From: Zobellia nedashkovskayae
Lineage (GTDB): Bacteria > Bacteroidota > Bacteroidia > Flavobacteriales > Flavobacteriaceae
Length of the DNA: 64,000 bases
Direction: 5' to 3'
Assembly (NCBI RefSeq): GCF_015330125.1
Contig: NZ_JADDXR010000002.1
Coordinates: 4,538,685-4,602,684 of the forward strand
Shown here in pieces: positions 1 through 8,415 of the stretch. Each line of letters opens with the position of its first letter. The first letter of the stretch is position 1. The notes under the pieces were generated by a model. The model was given only the letters and a program-made list of their open reading frames with translations. It was not told the origin of the DNA and made no database searches. Both the position numbers and the translations under genes were made by a program.

Positions 1-493
1 CTTTTGGAGAAAGCTTAATAGCCTCTTCTTCTTTATACTTTAAAAATCTAAGTTTAGAATTCAGTTGGAAATTACCTATTTTAAATTCGAATTTCTTACT
101 GTCTGCCAATGTGTTAGATGCTTTTCTCTGAAGAATAGCTCTTAATTTCATTAAAAGAACTTCGGAGTCAAATGGCTTGTTGAGATAATCATCAGCTCCA
201 GCCTTATATCCTTTTAAAACATCTTCTTTCATAGTTTTAGCGGTAAGAAAAACGATAGGAACATGCTCGTTCTTTTCACGAATTTCCTTTGCCAAGGTAA
301 AACCATCCTTATAAGGCATCATCACATCTAAAATACAGATGTCATAATTATCTTTCTTGAACTTTTCAAATCCCTCCATACCATTCTTGGCTAAAGTGAC
401 ATCAAAATCGTTCATTGATAAATAATCTTTCAGCACAATTCCAAAATTGGGATCATCCTCTACTAAGAGTATTTTTTTATTTACTGTTTCCAT
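1..493 (-). CDS. Response regulator, OmpR/RprY type (C-terminus cut by window edge)
   Basis: DNA-binding response regulator, presumably phosphorylated by the histidine kinase encoded just upstream. The 164 visible residues start at an ATG (METVNKKILLVEDDP) and cover a complete receiver domain: acidic pair at residues 13-14, phospho-acceptor Asp56 in CILDVMMP, conserved Thr in FLTAK, and Lys in NKPFD. After a linker at about residue 130, the sequence KFEFKIGNFQLNS is the start of a winged-helix output domain of the OmpR class, which runs off the window. The start lies 11 bp after the kinase stop, so the two are co-transcribed. The resemblance is to the RprX/RprY pair of Bacteroidota; the signal is unknown. 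Confidence 0.9.
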   Translation of the reverse strand, partial: METVNKKILLVEDDPNFGIVLKDYLSMNDFDVTLAKNGMEGFEKFKKDNYDICILDVMMPYKDGFTLAKEIREKNEHVPIVFLTAKTMKEDVLKGYKAGADDYLNKPFDSEVLLMKLRAILQRKASNTLADSKKFEFKIGNFQLNSKLRFLKYKEEEAIKLSPK

Positions 494-504
494 AACTTGT
501 TGAG

Positions 505-2088
505 TTAGATTAAAGGCAATTTTATATAGAAAGTACTTCCCTTTCCTTTTTCACTTTCTGCGTAGACCTCACCTTGGTGGTCATCGACTATTTTTTTAAC
601 ATATGCCAATCCGAGCCCATGCCCCTTAACATTATGTAAATCTCCCGTATGTTCACGGTAGAATTTTTCAAATACTTTTTTGACCACTGCCTTACTCATT
701 CCGGCTCCTTGATCTTTTACTTTTATTACTATATAATTTTTAACAACCTCTGTATAAATATCTATTCTTGGTGCTTCTACTGAATACTTTATAGCGTTGT
801 CAAGAATATTTACAATTACATTGGTAAAATGCATTTCACTAGCCAAAACTTCCGTTCTCGAAGCATCTAAATGCGTCTCTATATATCCACCTCTATCAGC
901 TACAATAAGTTCTACATGAGCTATTGCATCCTCTATTATGTCGTGAACATCTACCCTATCCTTACTAATATCTAGCTGATTCTTTTCTAGCTTAGATATA
1001 CGCAATACATTTTCTACTTGAGCATGCATTCTTTTATTCTCTTCACGAATCATTGTTAGATATCGATCCACCTTTTCAGGATCAGCAATTATCTTGGGAT
1101 TTCTAATAGCTTCTACAGCCAAGTTTATAGTAGCAATGGGCGTTTTAAACTCATGCGTCATATTATTAATAAAGTCAGACTTTATCTCGGCAATCTGCTT
1201 TTGACGTATTAACTGGTAAATTGCCCCAGAATATGCTATAACGATAACCAATGTAAAAAGCAATGACAAAAGCGCCATTTTTATAATAGACTGAATCAGA
1301 AACTTCTTTTTCTTTGGAAATGAAATCAACAAAGAGAAATTACTTGCCCCTTCACTATCCTTAAAAATAGCAGTCTCATAAAGCATATCCTTTTCGAACT
1401 TAAACTTCCTAGACTTTACCTTAGTGGGAAGCCCTCTGCTATACACCCCATATTCGTATTCAATATTAAGGTTTCTATTCTTTAGTTCACGATCAAGAAG
1501 CAATTGTATTTCTTGATTGGAAACCCTTTTATGAATAGGCACTTTTTTGGCATACTCACTAAAAACATCTTCGAACTGGGCTTTTTCAATAGCCGACAGT
1601 CCTCCTATTTTTTCAAGTTTCTGTACTGCATTCAGTTTATACTCTTTACCGTCCAACCCGTAATCTTCTTTAAAGATTGTTTTGGTACGCTTGCTAGTAT
1701 AATTTTTAATTGTAGTAATCGTATCACTACCATTACCATTATCAAAGAACGTAGATGCTATATTATAATCTTCTTCTAAAATACCATGGGAATAAAACCG
1801 AATCTCATTGGAATTTATATCACGGTCTATAAAAAAGATATTTCTTAAATGAGAGCTTTTAGGCTCACCTACACTATCTTTTATGTTTATGTAACGCTCA
1901 AAATAATCCTTTGTTTCCCGCTCTTCTATTTTATCGGAAACTTCATTTAAAACCTCCGATACTGTATTAGAAAACTGTTCTTCCTTGTCTTCCACAGACT
2001 GCTTTATCCACAAGAACTGAACAGATATAATTCCTATCAGGGAGAGACTCATTAACGCCACCAAAAGGACAAATAACCTCTTATTCAT
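505..2088 (-). CDS. Membrane sensor histidine kinase (RprX-like)
   Basis: Two-component sensor kinase of 527 residues. Transmembrane helix 1 is at about 5-27, followed by a roughly 235-residue extracytoplasmic sensor region without a family I recognise, then helix 2 at about 266-292. The cytoplasmic part has the HisKA H-box (NNMTHEFKTPIATI, phospho-acceptor His312), an N-box (NVIVNILDNAIKYS), and G-boxes DQGAGM and GHGLGLAYVK, so all catalytic boxes are intact. It precedes its regulator by 11 bp. A -7-like box (CAAAATTA on the plus strand, 2096-2103) lies only 7 bp before the ATG, which predicts a very short leader. An 83-bp gap separates it from coaE. Confidence 0.92.
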   Translation of the reverse strand: MNKRLFVLLVALMSLSLIGIISVQFLWIKQSVEDKEEQFSNTVSEVLNEVSDKIEERETKDYFERYINIKDSVGEPKSSHLRNIFFIDRDINSNEIRFYSHGILEEDYNIASTFFDNGNGSDTITTIKNYTSKRTKTIFKEDYGLDGKEYKLNAVQKLEKIGGLSAIEKAQFEDVFSEYAKKVPIHKRVSNQEIQLLLDRELKNRNLNIEYEYGVYSRGLPTKVKSRKFKFEKDMLYETAIFKDSEGASNFSLLISFPKKKKFLIQSIIKMALLSLLFTLVIVIAYSGAIYQLIRQKQIAEIKSDFINNMTHEFKTPIATINLAVEAIRNPKIIADPEKVDRYLTMIREENKRMHAQVENVLRISKLEKNQLDISKDRVDVHDIIEDAIAHVELIVADRGGYIETHLDASRTEVLASEMHFTNVIVNILDNAIKYSVEAPRIDIYTEVVKNYIVIKVKDQGAGMSKAVVKKVFEKFYREHTGDLHNVKGHGLGLAYVKKIVDDHQGEVYAESEKGKGSTFYIKLPLI

Positions 2089-2171
2089 TAGAAAGCAAAA
2101 TTAAAGATTTAACATATAGCAGATGATACGTTTAACCAAACCTTAACAAAAATGTTAAAACTGCGTGAGGG

Positions 2172-2759
2172 CTATATTTTATTAAGTAAATCGCGATGAA
2201 CATCTAAGACTTGAACCTTTGTTTGTTCTAAATTCTCATTTTGGATGATATAGTCCGAAGATTCTATTTTCTTATTATCGCTTAACTGATTTTTCATTCT
2301 AGCTTCTATACCTTCAACTGTATTAGATGCATCGCGTTGCATTATACGGTTAATTCTGGTCTCCTTAGGTGCGGTTACCAAAATGATACAATCATAAAAA
2401 TCCTGTGAGCCAATTTCAAATATAATGGCCGCTTCTTGAATTACATAATTTGAGCTTTGATCTTCTGCCCAACTTATAAAATCTTTTCGAACAGCAGGAT
2501 GTACTATCCCGTTTAAGGTGTTCAGTAATTCTTTGTTATTGAATACTTTTTTTGACACGTAGGCCCTATCCAATTTTCCGTCCTTATAGGCTTCATTTCC
2601 AAGAAGTTCTTTTATAGCAGTTATTAACTCTGGTAATTTTTGCATTAAGTCTTTTGCCCGTTCATCAGAATTATAAACAGGTACACCCAACTCCTCAAAC
2701 ATTTTGGCAACAGTGGTCTTACCACTCCCTATACCACCTGTTAAGCCTACGATTATCAT
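2172..2759 (-). CDS. coaE: Dephospho-CoA kinase
   Basis: Catalyses the last step of coenzyme A synthesis, ATP-dependent phosphorylation of the 3'-hydroxyl of dephospho-CoA. At 195 residues it has normal family length. It opens with the P-loop GLTGGIGSGKTT (residues 5-16) and contains the VYNSDERAK segment, which carries the family's catalytic Asp, and the lid region RINRIMQRD. Its ATG overlaps the stop of the upstream YbbR-domain gene by 4 bp (ATGA-type overlap), indicating translational coupling. coaBC, which acts earlier in the same pathway, lies about 6 kb away in the same orientation but in a different cluster. Confidence 0.95.
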   Translation of the reverse strand: MIIVGLTGGIGSGKTTVAKMFEELGVPVYNSDERAKDLMQKLPELITAIKELLGNEAYKDGKLDRAYVSKKVFNNKELLNTLNGIVHPAVRKDFISWAEDQSSNYVIQEAAIIFEIGSQDFYDCIILVTAPKETRINRIMQRDASNTVEGIEARMKNQLSDNKKIESSDYIIQNENLEQTKVQVLDVHRDLLNKI

Positions 2760-3724
2760 TTTTTGTTCAATATATATTCCACACTGTTCTGTTCCAGTTT
2801 TACACTGTGCAGACCACTTGGTTTTTTCCTTAATTCTAATTGCAATTCATCTGTATTTCCGTCTTTCAATTGTCCGTAGTCTACAATGACTTCAAAATCT
2901 GATGCCTCCAATTTTTTAAGTCGTTTTAACTTGGCCTTACACAAAACATTAACTTTGTCCGGAAATGTTTTTACATCAATATTACTAGGAAAATGTACGG
3001 TCTTTATTGGCACTTCAAAAACCTTTTCGGAAAATCTAGCAATTTTCGCCGTAAGCTCCACTTTACTGGCGGAGTACCGGGTATTCCTTAGAAATTTAGA
3101 TTTATAGATATTCACAGTTTCTGAAAAGTCAGCATCTAAATCAGGAAGCGTTAGCTTATTGGTGCGCACAACATTTATACTATCAATTTCTTTGGAAGGA
3201 CCTGTAATGGTAATAGAATCTGGCTGTATTTCCATCTTACCGTCTAGAAGGTAATTGGTGGCCATATTTACTTCTACATTGGGTCTTACCGGCACTTTTT
3301 TAGAAATTACAGCCAACATACCCACGAAGAGGGTATCAGTTTCAATATCTATTAAAGACATTGATGTACTTAATTGCCTTTCTACTTGCTTTCGATATAC
3401 TTTTTGAGGAATATAAAATATGGAGTCTTTTTGCAAAGCATCGGCAAGATCTATAGACACCTTAGCATGTTTAAAATTAAACCCAAGAAGCTGAAATCCA
3501 CCTGCCTTAAGTTTTACTTTTAATTCATTATCTGTGGCGCCTTTAAACAAATAACCTTCTGGAACGTTCACATATTCCAAATCAAAATTAGTCGTACTCA
3601 CATAACTCTCAGAGAGGTTATTAATGAGCCATATTAAGGTCGAAAAAAATAAAAACACCAAAAATATCTTTACTTTTCTCTTCTTAAGAGCCTTCTTGAC
3701 TTTATCTATTATCCAGTTTACCAA
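2756..3724 (-). CDS. YbbR-like domain protein, membrane-anchored
   Basis: A 322-residue protein with one N-terminal transmembrane helix (about residues 19-37) after a lysine-rich cytoplasmic stub, followed by beta-rich extracytoplasmic repeats of the YbbR type (for example DSITITGPSKEIDSI and FPDKVNVLCKAKLKRL). In Firmicutes the YbbR protein CdaR regulates a diadenylate cyclase; here no cyclase is adjacent, so that role is not implied. No ATG exists near the N-terminus: the frame must start at the TTG at 3724, which abuts the glycosyltransferase stop, consistent with coupled translation. Co-directional with coaE, overlapping it by 4 bp. Confidence 0.8.
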   Translation of the reverse strand: MVNWIIDKVKKALKKRKVKIFLVFLFFSTLIWLINNLSESYVSTTNFDLEYVNVPEGYLFKGATDNELKVKLKAGGFQLLGFNFKHAKVSIDLADALQKDSIFYIPQKVYRKQVERQLSTSMSLIDIETDTLFVGMLAVISKKVPVRPNVEVNMATNYLLDGKMEIQPDSITITGPSKEIDSINVVRTNKLTLPDLDADFSETVNIYKSKFLRNTRYSASKVELTAKIARFSEKVFEVPIKTVHFPSNIDVKTFPDKVNVLCKAKLKRLKKLEASDFEVIVDYGQLKDGNTDELQLELRKKPSGLHSVKLEQNSVEYILNKK

Positions 3725-4726
3725 TTATTTGAAGAATAAGTGAGGAAATAATTTTTCCGGTTCCTTTTTGCTAAAGTTAAGAAAGATGGTCGATTTTAAA
3801 AAACCATATCCATATCCCATAAATTGAATACCTACAGCCACTAGAGAAAGTAAGGCAACCGCCAAATTTCTATTCTTTAAAAGTGAATCTAAGAAAATGA
3901 GCGAAAAATAGATAATATATAAATATATAGGCAAGCTAATCCCTATTGCCAGAAATAAAAGCGACGCTAAAAAACCCAAACAAAACAATGTTGGGAACCA
4001 ATAGGTCATTTTTGATGTCTTTGGGTGCCATTTATTTAAAATTGGACGAACACTTCCGAATTTCTTCACTTGAATAAAAAACTTATTCCAGTCTATACGA
4101 CGCTTATGATATACAAAAGCTTCAGGTATAAGCTTAGTATCAAAACCTTTGTTCCAAATGCGAAACGTAAAGTCCGGGTCTTCACCAGGATGAATTTTTC
4201 CGAATCCACCAACGGTTTCGAATACCGTTTTAGAAATCCCCATATTAAAGCTGCGAGGCTGAAACTTATCCAATGCTTTTTTATTCCCACGAATTCCTCC
4301 AGTGGTTAACACAGAAGTCATAGCATAGTTAATAGCTTTTTGCAAAAGCCCAAAAGACTCATGAGCAGCATCGGGTCCACCAAAACAGTGAACAAAGTTA
4401 TTTCTCAAAGCATTATCTACCGCATCTAAATACTGCGGCGGAATCATACAATCTGAATCTACAATAAGAAAGTAATTGCCCTTGGCAAGGGCCATTCCGT
4501 AATTCCTAGAATCTCCAGGTCCTGAATTGGACTTTTTGTAATATGAAATAGTAAGCTTATCCTTATATTTCTCCACCACTTCTTCCGAAGAAAGTGTTGA
4601 GCCGTCTTCTACAATCAATACTTCAAAATCCTTGGAATAGGTCTGGTGCGCTAGACTTTCTAGCAGCTCCGCTATTTCATCGGGTCTATTATAAACAGGA
4701 ACTATAAACGAAAAAGATAAATCCAT
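3725..4726 (-). CDS. Family 2 glycosyltransferase with C-terminal membrane helices
   Basis: Predicted inverting sugar transferase of the GT2 family (333 residues, GT-A fold). The N-terminus SFIVPVYNRPDEI and EVLIVEDGST are the nucleotide-sugar binding strand and loop; FLIVDSDC supplies a DxD-like metal site at about residues 93-96, and GEDPDFTFRIWNKG is the usual acceptor-side ED motif. The last 100 residues hold two or three hydrophobic helices (from about 233), so the enzyme sits on the inner membrane. The acceptor cannot be read from sequence; no polysaccharide cluster surrounds it. Its stop codon directly abuts the TTG start of the YbbR-domain gene. Confidence 0.85.
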   Translation of the reverse strand: MDLSFSFIVPVYNRPDEIAELLESLAHQTYSKDFEVLIVEDGSTLSSEEVVEKYKDKLTISYYKKSNSGPGDSRNYGMALAKGNYFLIVDSDCMIPPQYLDAVDNALRNNFVHCFGGPDAAHESFGLLQKAINYAMTSVLTTGGIRGNKKALDKFQPRSFNMGISKTVFETVGGFGKIHPGEDPDFTFRIWNKGFDTKLIPEAFVYHKRRIDWNKFFIQVKKFGSVRPILNKWHPKTSKMTYWFPTLFCLGFLASLLFLAIGISLPIYLYIIYFSLIFLDSLLKNRNLAVALLSLVAVGIQFMGYGYGFLKSTIFLNFSKKEPEKLFPHLFFK

Positions 4727-4749
4727 GAGCTTTTATACGGAAGTTCTTA

Positions 4750-4789
4750 GGGCATTTTTCATTACTTAAGTAGGTAATGTAAAATGCCC
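4750..4789. repeat. Long imperfect inverted repeat between fabI and glycosyltransferase
   Basis: Two nested stems: GGGCATTTT (4750-4758) pairs with AAAATGCCC (4781-4789), and, after a T/T mismatch, CATTAC (4760-4765) pairs with GTAATG (4774-4779) around an 8-nt loop. No T-run follows the stem on either strand, so it is not a textbook intrinsic terminator. It sits 64 bp after the fabI stop on the transcribed (minus) strand and 24 bp before the glycosyltransferase ATG. It may be a processing or stability hairpin, an attenuator, or a copy of a dispersed element. Confidence 0.6.
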
Positions 4790-4852
4790 ATAATATATGC
4801 CGAAAACAAATATTCTTCGCCAGAATTTAATCTATTGAAAGCTATTTTATTT

Positions 4853-5665
4853 CTACTCGGTAAAACGTTCTATAATCTCTTGGCTAACACCTGTATTTGA
4901 GAAACCACCATCATGAAACAAGTTTTGCATTGTAACTTTTCTGGTAAGGTCAGAGAAAAGAGTAACAGTATAGTCTGCACATTCTAATGCCGTTGCATTC
5001 CCTAAAGGCGACATTTTTTCAGCATAACTAATAAAACCGCCAAAACCTTTCACACCCTGACCGGCTGTGGTTGGTGTTGGTGATTGTGATATGGTATTCA
5101 CACGAACATTTTTCTCTTTTCCGAAGAAATAACCAAAACTACGTGCTACAGACTCTAAATAAGCTTTATTATCTGCCATGTCATTATAATCAGGAAAAAC
5201 ACGCTGTGCTGCCATATAAGTCAAAGCAACTATACTTCCCCATTCTTCCATAGCATCGGCTTTATACAAGCTTTGCATCACCTTATGAAAAGATAAAGCA
5301 GAAACATCCCATCCTTTAGAAGTAAAGTCATATTTCTCATCAGTATAAGAACGTCCTTTCCTAACGTTTACGGACATACCGATTGCATGTAATACAAAAT
5401 CGATTTTTCCTCCAAGAATTTCAACTGACTGAGCTACCAAGTTTGCTAAATCTTCTTCGCTAGTTGCATCGGCAGGAATAACCTGAGAACCAGTTTTTTC
5501 GGCCAAATCTTTAATTTGCCCTAAACGCATGGCTACAGGTGCATTGGTCAAAACAAAAGTACCGCCTTCTTCATGAATACGTTCTGCTGTTTTCCACGCT
5601 ATTGAATTTTCATCCAAAGCTCCAAAAATAATTCCTCTCTTACCTTTTAATAAATTATACGACAT
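4853..5665 (-). CDS. fabI: Enoyl-[acyl-carrier-protein] reductase (NADH)
   Basis: Reduces trans-2-enoyl-ACP in the final step of each fatty-acid elongation cycle. It is a 270-residue short-chain dehydrogenase of the FabI branch. The N-terminal GIIFGALDENSIAWKTAE is the FabI-type cofactor loop. The catalytic pair is spaced as Tyr-x6-Lys in DYNDMADNKAYLES, and the substrate-binding loop region contains SQSPTPTTAGQGVKGF. The start ATG gives the usual short N-terminus. A perfect TATCTTTG -7 box lies 33 bp upstream, so the gene probably has its own promoter; it is separated from recN by 154 bp. Confidence 0.95.
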   Translation of the reverse strand: MSYNLLKGKRGIIFGALDENSIAWKTAERIHEEGGTFVLTNAPVAMRLGQIKDLAEKTGSQVIPADATSEEDLANLVAQSVEILGGKIDFVLHAIGMSVNVRKGRSYTDEKYDFTSKGWDVSALSFHKVMQSLYKADAMEEWGSIVALTYMAAQRVFPDYNDMADNKAYLESVARSFGYFFGKEKNVRVNTISQSPTPTTAGQGVKGFGGFISYAEKMSPLGNATALECADYTVTLFSDLTRKVTMQNLFHDGGFSNTGVSQEIIERFTE

Positions 5666-5698
5666 TGTGATAGATTCTGTTGGTTGTTCTTAAAGCGC

Positions 5699-5706
5699 CA
5701 AAGATA
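5699..5706 (-). promoter_or_regulatory. -7 box of the fabI promoter
   Basis: On the minus strand this reads TATCTTTG, an exact match to the Bacteroidota -7 consensus TAnnTTTG, 33 bp before the fabI ATG. A TTG for the -33 element is present at 5723-5725, but the spacer is 16 bp, slightly shorter than usual, so only the -7 part is convincing. Confidence 0.5.
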
Positions 5707-5819
5707 TTTAAAAAGTTGGCAACAAATAGTTGCCACATGAAGAAAAACGTATTTATAAGTCTAAAAATCACCTTAAAAACCAAATACAGCCTCTAGCAAC
5801 CTGTCCAGCACCTCTTTTT

Positions 5820-7472
5820 CTAGTTCAAAAGTTGCCTTGCGTGAGCCATAGCGGAATCAGATAACTCTTTACCTCCCAACATTTCAGCCAACTCCACTAC
5901 CCTTTCCTCTTTGTTCAATTGCTTCATGTTTGTTTTTGTAACGGCACCTTCTTCCAACTTATAGACTTTAAAATGATGATCACCTTTTGAGGCTACCTGA
6001 GGTAAATGTGTAATAGAGAACACTTGCATGCTTTTACTCATTGCTTGCATAATATCACCCATTTTACCTGAGATTTCACCAGAAACTCCAGTATCAATCT
6101 CATCGAACATGATGGTAGGCAAGTTTTCGTATTTCGCTAATATCGATTTGATGGTAAGCATAATCCTGGAAAGTTCACCACCTGAGGCTACTTTCTTCAG
6201 CTCACCGTAATCACCTCCTTTATTAGCGGAAAACAAAAATGTAAGTCCGTCTGCTCCGTTTGCTTTAAAGTCGTTCGCCTTAAAAAGCTCTATCTTAAAA
6301 GTAGCACTAGGCATACCCAAAGCTTTTAGAGAATCTTCTAATTGTTTTTTAAGTTGCGGGATAACCTTTTTACGCTTGGCCGTTAGAACATCGGCTGCTT
6401 TCTGCAGGGCGACTTTTTGACCTACAAGCTCTTTTTCTTTCTTTTCTATATCAGCTTCAAGATTTTCTGTGACACTTACTTTTTCAGAAAGTTCTTCTCT
6501 AATTCGCAGTAATTCGGAAACCTCTTGAACTCCATGTTTTTTCTGCAAATCATAAAGTTGTTGCAACTTCGTATTAATTTCTTCCAGTACCTGTGGATTC
6601 GCTTCTGTTCCCTCCTGATAGTTCTGAAGTTCGGAAGCTATATCATCAACTTCTATAAAAACAGACTGCACGCGCTCGTTCAGGTCTGCATACTGAGTTC
6701 CAAAACCAGATAATCTATTGGCAATTTGTTTGAGCTCCGTAAGTAGACTTACAATGCCTACCTGTTCATCATTAAGTAGTTGGTGACCTGAAGAAATAAG
6801 TTCTAAAATATTCTCTACGTTGTTCAGTTGCTCGTACTGCTCTTCCAAATCTTCTTGCACTCCTAACTTTAAAGGTGCCGCTTGAAGCTCTTCTAACAGA
6901 AAGCTATTGTAATCATGTTCTTTATTTGCTTCTTTCTGAAAATTAATAAGTTCAGATAGCTCTTTTGAAGTTGTTTTATATAAAAGAAGTTTTGCCGTAT
7001 AGTCGGCTAGCCCACTCTTATTATCAGCAAGGGCATCTATTACCTTTAACTGAAAATCGTTATCCGTTAACTGAAGCGTTTGGTGCTGGGAATGCACATC
7101 TATAAGACTACTACCCAAACGGGTTAGAATATCTAATGTAACAGGTGAATCATTAATAAAAGCACGGGATTTCCCGCTGGGCTGAATCTCTCTTCTTATG
7201 ATGGTTCGTTCCTCGTAATCCAAATCGTTATCTTTAAAAAAAGACTCCAAATTATATTTGTCAATTTGAAATTCCGCTTCTATAACGCATTTTTTATCCT
7301 TGTCTCTTAAAGAAGATAAATCGGCACGTTTTCCCAAAACTAGGGACAAACCACCCAACAAAATCGACTTTCCTGCACCAGTTTCACCTGTAATACAGGT
7401 AAACCCATTGGTGAAGTCTACATTGAGATTATCTATTAATGCGTAATTTTTTATGGAAAGGTGTACTAGCAC
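5820..7472 (-). CDS. recN: DNA repair protein RecN
   Basis: SMC-like ATPase acting early in double-strand-break repair. The protein has 550 residues. The head domain is split: Walker A GETGAGKS at about 29-36 and, near the C-terminus, the signature ASGGELSRIMLTIKSIL and Walker B TIMFDEIDTGVSG. Between them lie two long coiled-coil stretches (about 160-220 and 290-360). The start is a GTG at 7472 (reads M-LVHLSIKNYALI), aligned with the usual RecN N-terminus; no suitable ATG exists. It closes the bamD-omega-coaBC-DUF4835 cluster, 55 bp after DUF4835. Confidence 0.95.
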   Translation of the reverse strand: MLVHLSIKNYALIDNLNVDFTNGFTCITGETGAGKSILLGGLSLVLGKRADLSSLRDKDKKCVIEAEFQIDKYNLESFFKDNDLDYEERTIIRREIQPSGKSRAFINDSPVTLDILTRLGSSLIDVHSQHQTLQLTDNDFQLKVIDALADNKSGLADYTAKLLLYKTTSKELSELINFQKEANKEHDYNSFLLEELQAAPLKLGVQEDLEEQYEQLNNVENILELISSGHQLLNDEQVGIVSLLTELKQIANRLSGFGTQYADLNERVQSVFIEVDDIASELQNYQEGTEANPQVLEEINTKLQQLYDLQKKHGVQEVSELLRIREELSEKVSVTENLEADIEKKEKELVGQKVALQKAADVLTAKRKKVIPQLKKQLEDSLKALGMPSATFKIELFKANDFKANGADGLTFLFSANKGGDYGELKKVASGGELSRIMLTIKSILAKYENLPTIMFDEIDTGVSGEISGKMGDIMQAMSKSMQVFSITHLPQVASKGDHHFKVYKLEEGAVTKTNMKQLNKEERVVELAEMLGGKELSDSAMAHARQLLN

Positions 7473-7527
7473 AGTTTTCTATTCGATTTGTGCTGTAAAG
7501 ATAATTGATAATTTGGTACTGAAAGAA

Positions 7528-8415
7528 CTAGTACTTAATATCGTTCCAAGTACTGGAATATAAGGGAGCAATACTGTTTAACGTCTCTTTTAACTGCACA
7601 ATATCTACTTTTGGCCCGTCTGAAAAGATGTTTTGTATCTCATCTGACTTGGCATCAAAGAAAGTCTGAATCAAAAAAGCGTTAGGCCTACGTTTAATCA
7701 TCGTCTCAAAAAGTTTCATTGTACCGGCAATAACTTGTTTGCCTGTACTATTATTATCTCCAAGAATATCAAGACCCTTACGGTGATAATTATACATAGC
7801 TATACGGTACTCACGATAGGTATTGGACAAAAGGTTATCTACCAACTCAAACCTACTACGATCACTATTTTGATCCCAACCCGTATAATTGCTACCTTGA
7901 GCTTGGGTGGTAATTTGCTGTGCTTTCCTAAAATATTCAGTTCCGCCTTCTAAGGAGAAAGTATCTGCATCAAGACCCAACATGGTGTACACATAAAAAG
8001 AAACAACACTTACAAGATTAGATTCAAAAACGTTTTCATTGAACACCAAAGGCTGAAATTCAATGTATTCAAAATTGAGTTGATTATCCTTATAGTTGAA
8101 AATAGGGGTTTCGTATGATGTATTAAAAACAGGACGTGAAGATTGAATCTGAATATTACCCTCAAATCTATTAGACTCGTAATTTGTAATGGTAATAAAC
8201 ATTTGGCTGTTTATACGTTCATTATCCTTGTAAGTACGATTCGTCCACTTGTTCTTATTGATAAAATCATTTAAAGAACGTTCTAAGGTTTTAAAGATCT
8301 GTTGATTGGTTTGCGAGACTTGATCCGCATTTATAGTAACGACACAATTCATTTCCTGCGCCGAAACGGACATCATAAAAAATGAACAAAAAAATATAAG
8401 TATGAAGTTACGCAT
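7528..8415 (-). CDS. DUF4835 family secreted protein
   Basis: A 295-residue protein with a classical signal peptide (MRNFILIFFCSFFMMSVSAQ, cleavage after the Ala-Gln region). The body matches the DUF4835 family of Bacteroidota, including the TNRTYKDNERI region and a late GPKVDIVQLKETLNSIAPLYSSTWNDIKY segment. Function is unknown; export suggests a periplasmic or outer-membrane role. Its start overlaps the coaBC stop by 8 bp and it precedes recN, an arrangement I know from other flavobacteria. The family assignment rests on recognition of the sequence and on its position. Confidence 0.8.
   Translation of the reverse strand: MRNFILIFFCSFFMMSVSAQEMNCVVTINADQVSQTNQQIFKTLERSLNDFINKNKWTNRTYKDNERINSQMFITITNYESNRFEGNIQIQSSRPVFNTSYETPIFNYKDNQLNFEYIEFQPLVFNENVFESNLVSVVSFYVYTMLGLDADTFSLEGGTEYFRKAQQITTQAQGSNYTGWDQNSDRSRFELVDNLLSNTYREYRIAMYNYHRKGLDILGDNNSTGKQVIAGTMKLFETMIKRRPNAFLIQTFFDAKSDEIQNIFSDGPKVDIVQLKETLNSIAPLYSSTWNDIKY

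Noticed and set aside
1504..1779. 91-residue plus-strand open frame opposite the histidine kinase
   Set aside because: Antisense shadow, Phe/Ile-rich low-complexity translation with no family resemblance.
2003..2013. A TTATCCACA sequence (perfect DnaA box)
   Set aside because: It is single, lies inside the histidine kinase coding sequence, and no cluster of boxes accompanies it. The dnaA upstream region also lacks boxes, so no origin is called.
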